9,327 bases of DNA, from the NCBI GenBank assembly GCA_025360565.1, contig JANYBY010000168.1:1-9327 (forward strand). The letters run 5' to 3'. The notes under the pieces are model-generated. The model saw only the letters and a program-made list of their open reading frames with translations. It ran no database searches and was not told where the DNA came from. Position 1 is the first letter of the stretch. Each line of letters starts with the position of its first letter. The stretch comes from Bacteroidota bacterium (GTDB taxonomy: Bacteria > Bacteroidota > Bacteroidia > B-17B0 > Aurantibacillaceae). Shown one piece after another: positions 1 to 7,351 of the stretch. A program made the position numbers and the translations under genes.

Positions 1-1430
1 GCACCGTTAATATTTCAACACCCGGAAGTTTTCAAAGTACCTACGCCGGCGGAAACTACGATGGCTTTTTGGTTAAATTCAATGGCAGCGGTGTTCGCCA
101 GTGGGGCACCTATTATGGCGGTAATGCCGATGACAGAGCATTTGCCATGTGCCGTGATGCGAATAACGGAAATTTATACATTGCCGGGATCAGTAATACC
201 ATTGGCGGTAACGGTATTGCAACCGACGGAAGCCATCAAAGCGCCAATGCCGGAGGCCTTTACGATGGTTTTATTGTTCAGTTCAATAGCTTAGGCATGC
301 GGCAATGGGGCACTTACTACGGAGGCAGCGGCGATGATAGAGGAAACAGCTGCGCGGTAAATATTTTAGGTTATGTTTATTTAGCGGGTTATTCAAATAC
401 CGGAGGCGGCACTGTTATTGCAACTCCCGGCAGTCATCAAAGTATATTTGGTGGTGGTGCTAACGATGCTTTTTTAGTGCAGTTCAATACTGTTGGAACA
501 AGATTATGGGCCACCTATTATGGCGGCGCCGGTTTTGATCTGGGTTATGGTTGCTCAACCGATAATAACAGTAATGTTTATCTGTGCGGCCTCAGCGATG
601 TAACAACAGGAACCATTATTGCAACGGTTGGTTCGCAGCAAAGTGTTTACGGTGGTTCAACCAGCGATGGTTTTTTTACGCAGTTTTACGATTGCGTTTC
701 TCCGCCTGCCCCCGCAAACGTTACTACTCCGGCCAATCAAAGTATTTGTACGGGCAACAGCGTAACACTTTCGGTAAATGGTTTTGGCACTATTAATTGG
801 TTCAACGTGCCAAGCGGGGGTGTTTCCATCGGTTCGGGAACAAATTTTGCAACGCCTGTTTTAACTTCTGGCACTTATACGTATTATGCTTCTTCAAATA
901 CCTGTACAAACAGTGTTGTACGCACACCGGTTACAGTAACGGTTCACGCCTTGCCGACCATTTTTGTTACAAGCAGCAACAGTGTTGTATTATGCTCCGG
1001 TCAAACCGGTACTTTATTCGCCTCTGGGTTAAGTACTTATTCTTGGAGCGGCGGCGGCAATAACAGCAGCAATGTTATCAGTCCAACAGTAACAACTTCT
1101 TATACGGTTACGGGAGCCGACGCCTTTGGCTGCGTAAACAGCGCTGTTATTTCACAATCGGTGGATATTTGTCTGGGAATAAAACAAACGGTAACTAATG
1201 GTTTGCAGATTGGCGTTCATCCAAATCCAACAACCTCAAACATTATACTTAACAATGTTCCTTCATCCGCTATTATAACCGTTTATGATCCGCTCGGACA
1301 GATCATACTGCACGGCAGTAATGAAATTATCAGGTCTGAGATCTCTCTTGCGGGGTATTCAATGGGTATTTATTTTTTACAAATTCAAACCTCTACTGCC
1401 CAACAAACCTTTAAAGTGATTAAAAATTAA
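1..1430 (+). CDS. Secreted SBBP beta-propeller-repeat protein with Ig/PKD-like domains and type A T9SS sorting signal (5' partial)
   Basis: The reading frame is open from the left edge (first full codon at 3) to TAA at 1428-1430, so the true start and signal peptide lie outside the window. The first ~230 visible residues are tandem repeats of 67-68 residues carrying WGTYYGG, GDDRG, YLAGYSNT and IATxGSHQS blocks, each ending in DGFxxQFN. This matches the SBBP beta-propeller family. From about 693 comes an Ig-like domain (CTGNSVTLSVNG, then TYTYYASSNTC), and from about 948 a PKD-like domain (VLCSGQTGTLFASG, SYTVTGADAFGC). The last ~75 residues (from about 1209: VHPNPTTSNIIL, VYDPLGQII, GIYFLQI, FKVIKN) have the type A T9SS C-terminal form, in which the domain directs export through the outer membrane and is then cleaved. 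A cell-surface or released protein is inferred; ligand and role are unknown. No frameshift is seen. Confidence 0.9.
   Translation, partial: TVNISTPGSFQSTYAGGNYDGFLVKFNGSGVRQWGTYYGGNADDRAFAMCRDANNGNLYIAGISNTIGGNGIATDGSHQSANAGGLYDGFIVQFNSLGMRQWGTYYGGSGDDRGNSCAVNILGYVYLAGYSNTGGGTVIATPGSHQSIFGGGANDAFLVQFNTVGTRLWATYYGGAGFDLGYGCSTDNNSNVYLCGLSDVTTGTIIATVGSQQSVYGGSTSDGFFTQFYDCVSPPAPANVTTPANQSICTGNSVTLSVNGFGTINWFNVPSGGVSIGSGTNFATPVLTSGTYTYYASSNTCTNSVVRTPVTVTVHALPTIFVTSSNSVVLCSGQTGTLFASGLSTYSWSGGGNNSSNVISPTVTTSYTVTGADAFGCVNSAVISQSVDICLGIKQTVTNGLQIGVHPNPTTSNIILNNVPSSAIITVYDPLGQIILHGSNEIIRSEISLAGYSMGIYFLQIQTSTAQQTFKVIKN
84..689 (+). repeat. Three tandem ~201-204 bp coding repeats (SBBP units)
   Basis: Three in-frame units are visible: 84-287 (68 codons), 288-488 (67 codons) and 489-689 (67 codons). 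A partial unit upstream (3-83) ends in DGFLVKFN. Each unit starts with a G-x-R-x-W-[GA]-T-Y-Y-G-G block and ends in D-[GA]-F-x-x-Q-F. The block IAT-x-GS-[HQ]-QS is nearly invariant, while the asparagine/glycine loops vary. The protein-level repeat is much clearer than the DNA identity, which suggests old, diverged duplications rather than a recent expansion. Confidence 0.85.
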
Positions 1431-1479
1431 GAAGCTGAACTGTTAAAATTTCAGAAAAGCCCTCCACTTAACTTTACAC

Positions 1480-1494
1480 TTAACCATTGGTTAA
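1480..1494. promoter_or_regulatory. 15-bp perfect palindrome between the two surface-protein genes
   Basis: TTAACCA-T-TGGTTAA has 7-base arms around a single central base. It lies 50 bases after the upstream stop and about 110 bases before the predicted promoter of the next gene. The centre is too short for an RNA hairpin loop, so it is not a terminator. It could be a protein-binding site, but one such palindrome in a window this size can occur by chance. Confidence 0.2.
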
Positions 1495-1605
1495 ATCATC
1501 CATAAGCCTTATAACCCTTATTTATTAGGTATTTCAGCCCGGTTTCACTTTTCATTACATTCAAAAAAAGAAGCCATGAATCTTACCCTTTAGTCCAATA
1601 AATTT

Positions 1606-1635
1606 TTGCAATCTGCGTTAAATTAAGTACCTTTA
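1606..1635 (+). promoter_or_regulatory. Probable Bacteroidota-type promoter for the 909-residue surface protein
   Basis: TTG at 1606-1608 is followed, after a 19-base spacer, by TACCTTTA at 1628-1635. This fits the Bacteroidota primary sigma pattern TTG-N(~19)-TAnnTTTG except for the last base. The -7-like element ends 16 bases before the GTG start at 1652, implying a short leader. No Shine-Dalgarno sequence follows, as is usual in this phylum. Confidence 0.5.
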
Positions 1636-1651
1636 AGTAAGAATTTTTATT

Positions 1652-4381
1652 GTGAGAAAGCTATTATTATTTGTGATTTTGACTCTTTGTTCTTTTTGGG
1701 GTTTTGCTACACACAACCGTGCCGGAGAAATTACATATGTACGTATTGCGCCTTTTACCGCGCAAGTTGGTTTCACAACAGTTCAGGTTTATCGGTATTC
1801 TTTCACCATCATTCATTATACAGATCATGGACCTACTATTGCCGACAGATGTGAGGACACTTTATACTTTGGCGATGGTACACACGGAGTTGCTCTGCGC
1901 ATTAATTCCGGTGTTGTTGGCTGTCCCTGCGGGGCTATTCCATGCGGATCACTTGTTGTAACAGACCCGAATTATACTGTAAAGAAAAATATTTATACTG
2001 TTGAGCACACTTATGCCGGCCCCGGAAATTATTTGGTGCATTCAAACGATCCCAACAGAAATCAGGATGTATACAATATTCCTAACTCAGTTAATCTTCC
2101 TTTCTATATCGAATCGTATTTGGTAATTAACGCGTTTACCGGCGCTAACTCTTCTCCCATTTTTAAATTCGATCCAATAGACAGGGCTTGCGTTAATAAA
2201 TGTTTTTATCATAACCCCGGCGCTTTCGATCCGGATGGTGATAGTTTAAGTTTTGAAATTACCACTTCACGGGGGGCAGACGGTTCAACAGTACCCGGTT
2301 ATTTTTATCCTGCACCTTTAGGCGTTAATTATGGTATTGACGCTGTTACCGGTGTTTTAACCTGGTGTAGTCCAACAGTAATAGCCCAATACAACCTGGC
2401 TTTTGTTGTTAAGGAGTGGCGCAAAAATACAAGCGGGCATTATGTAATAATAGGTTATGTTTTACGCGATATGCAGGTAATTGTAAATAATTGCCCAAAT
2501 AATAATCCGCCATTTATTGTAATGCCCGCAGATATTTGCGTTGAAGCTGGGACACAAATTAATACCACTATTACAGTTACCGATCCTGAAAATAATTTTG
2601 TGCAGGTAAGCGGCGGCGGCGGCGCGTTTAACGCAATACCACCGGTGGCTGTAATAACAAATACTGCTAATCCAACGCCTTACAGTTTTAATTTTATGTG
2701 GAAAACCACCTGCGAACATATTCGTCAGCAGCCCTATGTTACAACGTTTAAAGCGCAGGACTCGCAGGTGCCGGTTAATTTAGCTTATTTTGCTTCGTTT
2801 AAAATTATTGTTGTTCCGCCCTCTGTAAAAAATGTAACTGCCCTGCCTGTTGGCTCTACCATAAAAGTTTCATGGTCGCCGTCTGCCTGCAATCCTACAA
2901 CAAATCCGATTGTTACTTATAAAGTTTATCGCAAAAATGATTGTGCTGTGGTTATTTACGATCCTTGCAAAACAGGAGCAGATCCTTCTTTAGGATATAC
3001 ATATATTGGGCAAACGGCATCAACCGGAACTACTTTAACAGATAATAATAACGGCAACGGTTTAGTGGTTGGGCAAGATTACAGTTATTTAGTTATTGCT
3101 GTTTACACCGATGGTTCGCAAAGTTTTGCAAGCACACAAGTTTGCGCTAAATTAAAACGCGATGTGCCAATTTTATTAAATGTAGATATTTTGTCAACCT
3201 CCACTTCTACAGGTTCGGTTTTTGTAAGATGGGCAAGGCCTTTAACAACTACCGGCAATTTTGATACGCTTGCAACGGGACCTACTCCGGGACCATACAC
3301 ATTTAAGTTAAAATACAAGGCCGGTGCTGCAGCAACGTATTCTACTGTCTTTACTACAACTCAAAATTTTCTTTATCTTTTAGATACTTTTTATACCCAC
3401 CTAAATGTAAATACGGTAAATACCGATGAGCAATACGAAGTGGAGTTTATCGCGGCCGGCACTACAACGATTGGCTCATCTCAAAAAGCGACTTCTGTTT
3501 TTTTAACGGCCGTGCCGGGCGACAGGAAAGTGGATCTGCAATGGACATCAACCACGCCATGGAATAATTATCTCTACACCATTTATCGAAAAGCGCCGAA
3601 TGAAAGTACATTTACAGCTATTGCCACTACATCCAACACAACTTACACCGATAAAAATAATGTGGTGAACAGTAATGCTATTATTACACGAACTTATTGT
3701 TACAAGATCTTGAGCGAAGGAAAATATTCTGACCCTTCTATTTTTAATCCTTTGCTAAATAACTCTCAGGAAGTTTGTGTTTCACCAATTGACCTTACGC
3801 TTCCCTGCGCGCCAACCATTACCATTACATCCGATTGTCCGGTTGGTTATGTAAAAGTTGAATGGGATAATGTGGCACTGTCATGCAGCGATGATGTTAT
3901 AAAATATATTTTATTTAAAAAAGAAACTGTTAATGATGATTACACTCAGGTAGCAATATTAGACGGCTCAAACAAAACAAGTTTTATTTTTGATGGATTA
4001 AATCTTATTTCAAATTGTTTCGCCATTCAATCGGTCGATTCGTCCGGAAACAAAAGTAATTTAAGTCCCGATTTTTGTGTAGACAATTGCCCTGAATTTG
4101 AATTGCCCAATATTGTTACTATGAATGGCGACGGCGCCAATGATTTTTTTCAAGCCATTCGTGTTAGGCAAATAAAAGAAATAGATCTTTTGGTTTACGA
4201 CCGATGGGGTAATTTAGTTTATAAAACAACCGATCCTTATTTTAAATGGGATGGGGTTAGTATTATTTCTAAAAAGCCGGTAAGCGAAGGTACCTTGTTT
4301 TACATCTGCGATGTATATGAGCCGAGGGTGACCGGCATTAAAAAAAGAAACTTAACCGGCTGGGTTGAGGTGGTGCGATAA
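1652..4381 (+). CDS. Large secreted FN3-like protein with type B T9SS (gliding-motility-associated) C-terminal domain
   Basis: 909 residues starting at GTG; an in-frame TAA at 1634-1636 leaves only ATT at 1649 as an upstream alternative. Residues 1-19 are a signal peptide with likely cleavage GFA|THNRAGE. The THNRAGEITY opening recurs in large exported Bacteroidota proteins. Residues ~20-280 form a cysteine-rich N-terminal region (for example GCPCGAIPCGS). Ig/cadherin-like sequence (FDPDGDSLSFE; later ITVTDPENN) is followed by about four fibronectin-III-like modules between ~390 and 810 (IKVSWSPS, VFVRWARP, VDLQWTST, VKVEWDN, with YKVYRK or YTIYRK strands). Residues ~817-909 (LPNIVTMNGDG, then LLVYDRWGNLVY and FKWDG) match the type B T9SS/gliding-associated domain, which keeps exported proteins attached or assembled at the cell surface. 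The many cysteines suggest extracellular disulfides. Despite the domain name, gliding is not demonstrated; an adhesin or structural surface role is inferred. Confidence 0.9.
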   Translation: MRKLLLFVILTLCSFWGFATHNRAGEITYVRIAPFTAQVGFTTVQVYRYSFTIIHYTDHGPTIADRCEDTLYFGDGTHGVALRINSGVVGCPCGAIPCGSLVVTDPNYTVKKNIYTVEHTYAGPGNYLVHSNDPNRNQDVYNIPNSVNLPFYIESYLVINAFTGANSSPIFKFDPIDRACVNKCFYHNPGAFDPDGDSLSFEITTSRGADGSTVPGYFYPAPLGVNYGIDAVTGVLTWCSPTVIAQYNLAFVVKEWRKNTSGHYVIIGYVLRDMQVIVNNCPNNNPPFIVMPADICVEAGTQINTTITVTDPENNFVQVSGGGGAFNAIPPVAVITNTANPTPYSFNFMWKTTCEHIRQQPYVTTFKAQDSQVPVNLAYFASFKIIVVPPSVKNVTALPVGSTIKVSWSPSACNPTTNPIVTYKVYRKNDCAVVIYDPCKTGADPSLGYTYIGQTASTGTTLTDNNNGNGLVVGQDYSYLVIAVYTDGSQSFASTQVCAKLKRDVPILLNVDILSTSTSTGSVFVRWARPLTTTGNFDTLATGPTPGPYTFKLKYKAGAAATYSTVFTTTQNFLYLLDTFYTHLNVNTVNTDEQYEVEFIAAGTTTIGSSQKATSVFLTAVPGDRKVDLQWTSTTPWNNYLYTIYRKAPNESTFTAIATTSNTTYTDKNNVVNSNAIITRTYCYKILSEGKYSDPSIFNPLLNNSQEVCVSPIDLTLPCAPTITITSDCPVGYVKVEWDNVALSCSDDVIKYILFKKETVNDDYTQVAILDGSNKTSFIFDGLNLISNCFAIQSVDSSGNKSNLSPDFCVDNCPEFELPNIVTMNGDGANDFFQAIRVRQIKEIDLLVYDRWGNLVYKTTDPYFKWDGVSIISKKPVSEGTLFYICDVYEPRVTGIKKRNLTGWVEVVR

Positions 4382-4419
4382 AACTGTTGTTCTCACCGTT
4401 CTGTCCTCGAAAAAAATCT

Positions 4420-4427
4420 TACTTTTA
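4420..4427 (+). promoter_or_regulatory. Possible -7 promoter element upstream of the rsmB-like gene
   Basis: TACTTTTA fits TAnnTTT(G) except for the final base and lies 36 bases before the ATG at 4464, just after the stop of the surface-protein gene. No TTG sits at the expected -33 spacing (only TTCTG at 4399-4403), so support is weak. It would separate expression of the four-gene run from the surface protein. Confidence 0.25.
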
Positions 4428-4463
4428 CCGGAATCCATTCCACAAATCATTCATTGTTATCAT

Positions 4464-5654
4464 ATGAAACTTCACAAAAATCTTGTTAATGCTGTTGCCG
4501 AAACGTTACAGGATATTTTTACAAAAAATAAATATGCCGACAGGGCCATTGAAAAACTATTTAAACAAAACGCTAAATGGGGCAGTAGGGACAGGCGCTT
4601 TGTTGCCGAAGCTGTTTACGATATAGTACGCAATTACAGGTTATATTCTGAACTGGCACAATCGCAAAAAAACTTTTGGTTCATTACCGCTGTATGGATG
4701 GTGATAAAAGGAATTGAATTTCCGGACTGGCAGGAATTTAAACACGTTGACAAAAATTTTATTTTAAAACAAAAAGAAAAATTGTTGGTTGATCTGCGGG
4801 TGGCAGAATCATATCCCGATTGGTTATGGGAATTGGGAACAAAAGAATTAGGAAAAGAATTGTGGGAAAAGGAAGCAATTGCCATGAACAAACAAGCTTC
4901 GGTAGTTTTAAGGGTGAACACTTTAAAAACAACGCATCAAAAATTTGAGGAGGCCTTTAAAGAATTTAGTATTGCCATAACAAAAATTACCGGCATAGCC
5001 GACGCGTACGAATTGGTAAAACGTGAAAATGTTTTTAAAAATCCTGTATTTAAAGATGGCTGGTTTGAAGTGCAGGACGCGGGCTCGCAGATGATAAGCG
5101 AATTTACAGCTCCAAAAAATACAGATGTTGTTATTGATGCCTGTGCAGGTGCAGGAGGAAAATCTTTACACCTTGCGGCCATCATGAAAAACAAAGGCAA
5201 AGTATTTAGTTTGGATATTGAAGCCTTTAAACTCGAAGAATTAAAAAGGCGTGCTAAAAGAGCCGGCGCGTTTAATATTGAAACTCGTTTAATTGATGGG
5301 GCCGAAACAATTAAAAAACTGGAAGGCAAAGCCGATAAAGTTTTATTGGATGTGCCCTGCAGCGGATCGGGAGTTCTTAAAAGGAATCCGGATGCAAAAT
5401 GGAAATTGTCGAACGAGGTAATTGCCAGAACAAAATTACTTCAGCAAAAAATATTGGCCGAATATTCGGTTATGGTAAAGCCCGGTGGCAGTTTGGTTTA
5501 CAGCACTTGCAGTATTTTTCCATCGGAAAACAGGGAACAAGTAGAACTATTTTTAACCTCTAACCCAAGTTTTAAATTTGTAAAAGATAAAACAATACTT
5601 CCTTCGGATGGTTATGATGGTTTTTATATGGCTTTATTGACAAGAATGTCATAA
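4464..5654 (+). CDS. rsmB: RsmB/NOP-family rRNA cytosine-C5 methyltransferase
   Basis: 396 residues. The family uses S-adenosylmethionine to methylate cytosine C5 in RNA; RsmB itself modifies 16S rRNA C967 (E. coli numbering). The SAM-binding motif I is DACAGAGGKS at residues 225-234. Motif IV is DVPCSGSG at 296-303 with Cys299, and motif VI is STCS with Cys349. These two cysteines are the family's catalytic pair, with the motif VI cysteine as nucleophile. The N-terminal ~150 residues are helical (KYADRAIEKLFKQ, RDRRFVAEAVYDIVRNYR), as in RsmB-like enzymes. ATG 4464 is chosen because upstream TTG 4365 would add 33 residues without family resemblance and overlap the previous gene. The gene stands 82 bases after the surface-protein gene and 44 before the next. 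The methyltransferase family is secure; the exact target base is inferred. Confidence 0.9.
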   Translation: MKLHKNLVNAVAETLQDIFTKNKYADRAIEKLFKQNAKWGSRDRRFVAEAVYDIVRNYRLYSELAQSQKNFWFITAVWMVIKGIEFPDWQEFKHVDKNFILKQKEKLLVDLRVAESYPDWLWELGTKELGKELWEKEAIAMNKQASVVLRVNTLKTTHQKFEEAFKEFSIAITKITGIADAYELVKRENVFKNPVFKDGWFEVQDAGSQMISEFTAPKNTDVVIDACAGAGGKSLHLAAIMKNKGKVFSLDIEAFKLEELKRRAKRAGAFNIETRLIDGAETIKKLEGKADKVLLDVPCSGSGVLKRNPDAKWKLSNEVIARTKLLQQKILAEYSVMVKPGGSLVYSTCSIFPSENREQVELFLTSNPSFKFVKDKTILPSDGYDGFYMALLTRMS

Positions 5655-5698
5655 GATAAAAAACTATAAATTATTATTATCTTTAGCATCTAATTTTT

Positions 5699-6121
5699 TT
5701 GGTAAAGACTGAAAAATATTCAATACTTGATTCACATCTTGATCGCATTTCAAGAGTAGAGTTTTGGGACAATGGCATTATCTTTATCAAGATAGACGAT
5801 AATTCGGAAATAGATCTGGCCGATTCAAAAACACAATATGATTTTTTGTTTTCTAAATTCGATGGGAAAAATAAACACAAGATCTTAGTTGAGCCCGGGC
5901 GTTACACAACCCTGACGAAAGAGGCGCGGGAGTTTTCGCAAAGGCCTGAATCTAACGCAATGACATTAAGAACAGCTGTGATCGTTAAATCTCTGGCGCA
6001 TCGCATCGTTATTAATTTCATTATCGGTTTCATTCGCCAGCAATCTATGAAAATGCGTATGTTCGACAATAAGAGTAAAGCCATAGAATGGCTGCTTTCA
6101 GAAAATAAATTTGCGCAGTAA
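5699..6121 (+). CDS. Small STAS/SEC14-like protein of unknown function
   Basis: 140 residues. The earliest plausible start is TTG at 5699, since an in-frame TAG at 5684-5686 limits extension; ATT 5693 is the only other option and no ATG occurs before residue 88. There is no signal peptide, so a cytosolic location is expected. The layout recalls small Bacteroidota STAS/SEC14-like proteins: an N-terminal beta-rich half (RVEFWDNGIIFIKIDDNSEIDL), a central strand before a loop (KHKILVEPGRY), a helix (TAVIVKSLAHRIVINFIIGF), and a final strand-helix ending in MFDNKSKAIEWLL. That last block, in which a local value is followed by KAxxWL, is typical of the fold. It lies 44 bases after rsmB and 7 before the rhodanese gene, so co-transcription is likely. 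The family call rests on recalled pattern only, and no partner or ligand can be named. Confidence 0.7.
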   Translation: MVKTEKYSILDSHLDRISRVEFWDNGIIFIKIDDNSEIDLADSKTQYDFLFSKFDGKNKHKILVEPGRYTTLTKEAREFSQRPESNAMTLRTAVIVKSLAHRIVINFIIGFIRQQSMKMRMFDNKSKAIEWLLSENKFAQ

Positions 6122-6128
6122 ATTAACC

Positions 6129-6509
6129 ATGAAAATAATTATCACTCTATCGCTCCTCTTCCTTTCGCTTGCCTGCGTTTCGCAAACAACAAAAAATGTA
6201 GATGCGCCAACATTTAAAAAATTAATAGATGAAAATACATCCATTTTAATTGATCTGAGAACCAATGATGAATTAAAAAATAAGGGTTTGATCAATGGCG
6301 CAATGCAGATCGATTTTTTAAGTAAGGAAGCCGAAGCCGCAATTGACAAGCTTGACAAAACCAAAACGTATTTGATCTATTGTGCCGGTGGCGGAAGAAG
6401 CGGAGATTGTGCCGAATTAATGCAGAAAAAAGGATTTAAGCAAGTTATAAATCTTGAAAAAGGTTTTGATGATTGGAAAAAAAAGGGCTTTGCGGTTGAA
6501 AATAGATAA
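6129..6509 (+). CDS. Exported single-domain rhodanese (sulfurtransferase-like) protein
   Basis: 126 residues. A signal peptide covers residues 1 to ~18 (MKIIITLSLLFLSLACVSQ). Cys16 after SLA could be a lipoprotein cysteine, but the lipobox is imperfect (Ser at -3, Leu at -2), so cleavage after Ser18 is also possible. The mature part is one rhodanese domain: FKKLIDENTSILIDLRTNDE, then the active-site loop YCAGGGRSG with Cys85 in a six-residue C-x-x-G-x-R loop, then GFKQVINLEKGFDDWKKKGF. An intact loop cysteine suggests a persulfide-forming sulfurtransferase rather than an inactive domain. It acts outside the cytoplasm if the signal is real. It starts 7 bases after the upstream stop, and its TAA overlaps the ATG of cysQ by one base (TAATG), so translational coupling is likely. 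ATG 6129 is preferred over TTG 6111 because it begins the signal peptide directly. Confidence 0.85.
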   Translation: MKIIITLSLLFLSLACVSQTTKNVDAPTFKKLIDENTSILIDLRTNDELKNKGLINGAMQIDFLSKEAEAAIDKLDKTKTYLIYCAGGGRSGDCAELMQKKGFKQVINLEKGFDDWKKKGFAVENR

Positions 6510-7351
6510 TGATTGATTACGCCTCTTATTTAAAACTCGCCATAAAAGCCGCCATTGAGGCAGGAGAGCAGATCCTAAAAATTTACGATACCAATTTTGA
6601 AGTAGAAATAAAAAAAGATTCTACTCCTGTTACAAAAGCCGACAAAGCCGCAAGTGAGTGCATTATCGCATCCTTAAAACAAACAAACATTCCGGTATTA
6701 AGTGAAGAAGGAATAATTTACGACTACGAGCAGCGAAAAAACTGGAAACATTTATGGATCGTTGATCCGCTTGATGGAACAAAAGAATTTATAAAACGAA
6801 ACGGAGAATTTACCGTAAACATTGCCCTCATCGAAGATCAAAAACCCATGATAGGCGTAATTTATTCTCCGGTTTCACGTCAATTATATTATGCGTGTGT
6901 TAATTTTGGAAGTTTTAAAGTAGATGGGCACAACGTGCTTTCTCAAATAAATTCACAAACTATTATTGTTGATGAACTGATGGCATTGGCACAAAAATTA
7001 CCGCTTCAAACTCAACCTAAAGTTTACACGCTCATTGCAAGCCGATCGCATTTAAGTAAAGAAATTTCGGAAAGAATTGCCCTAAATAAACTCAGGCATT
7101 CCGCTGTTGAAATAATTAATACCGGCAGCAGCATTAAATTTTGTATAATTGCCGAAGGCCGCGCGCACGAGTATCCAAGGTATGGAACCACCATGGAATG
7201 GGACACCGCGGCGGGGCAATGTATCATTGAAAATGCCGGCGGAAAAGTTTTAGACCTTGAAACGAACGAACCAATAAAATACAACCGCGAGAATTTAAAG
7301 AACAATAATTTTATCGCTTATTGTACAAATAATAATTTTGACAGAACATAA
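6509..7351 (+). CDS. cysQ: 3'(2'),5'-bisphosphate nucleotidase CysQ
   Basis: 280 residues, close to the family's usual ~250-280. CysQ hydrolyses 3'-phosphoadenosine 5'-phosphate (PAP, left over from PAPS use in sulfate assimilation) to AMP and phosphate, relieving toxic PAP build-up. Inositol-phosphatase-fold metal-binding motifs are all present: LSEEG (Glu66/Glu67), DPLDGTKEF at 86-94 (Asp86, Asp89) and EWDTAAG at 230-236 (Asp232). DSTPVTKADKAASE at 37-50 is the usual substrate-side helix. The GTKEFIKRNGEFTVNIALI segment separates CysQ from plain inositol monophosphatases. The enzyme is cytoplasmic and Mg-dependent, with no signal peptide. The ATG shares its A with the rhodanese stop. The last 34 bases are also the 3' end of the convergent minus-strand gene, so no separate terminator region exists. 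Confidence 0.95.
   Translation: MIDYASYLKLAIKAAIEAGEQILKIYDTNFEVEIKKDSTPVTKADKAASECIIASLKQTNIPVLSEEGIIYDYEQRKNWKHLWIVDPLDGTKEFIKRNGEFTVNIALIEDQKPMIGVIYSPVSRQLYYACVNFGSFKVDGHNVLSQINSQTIIVDELMALAQKLPLQTQPKVYTLIASRSHLSKEISERIALNKLRHSAVEIINTGSSIKFCIIAEGRAHEYPRYGTTMEWDTAAGQCIIENAGGKVLDLETNEPIKYNRENLKNNNFIAYCTNNNFDRT

Noticed and set aside
1435..1454. Possible hairpin CTGAA/TTCAG just after the first gene's stop as a terminator
   Set aside because: Only a 5-bp stem with a 10-base loop and no following T-run; too weak to call.
4365..4463. In-frame extension of the rsmB-like gene from TTG at 4365
   Set aside because: It overlaps the end of the surface-protein gene, adds 33 residues with no RsmB-like character, and a good ATG at 4464 begins the family's typical N-terminus.
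4634..5329. Minus-strand open frames opposite the rsmB-like gene (95 and 130 codons)
   Set aside because: They mirror a well-supported methyltransferase, have no recognisable domains, and look like shadows of its codon usage.
5694..5700. T7 run before the TTG start at 5699 as a terminator of rsmB
   Set aside because: No GC-rich stem precedes it, and the next gene begins within the run.
6477..6485. A-run with an in-frame A AAA AAG heptamer at the end of the rhodanese gene, a possible -1 frameshift site
   Set aside because: A -1 shift would replace the tail with only four residues before a stop. No stimulatory structure is evident and the normal frame gives a normal rhodanese end.
7317..7331. 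Near-palindrome around TTGTACAA at the cysQ 3' end as a bidirectional terminator
   Set aside because: The centre has no loop, arms are AT-only outside the core and imperfect, and it lies inside both coding regions.
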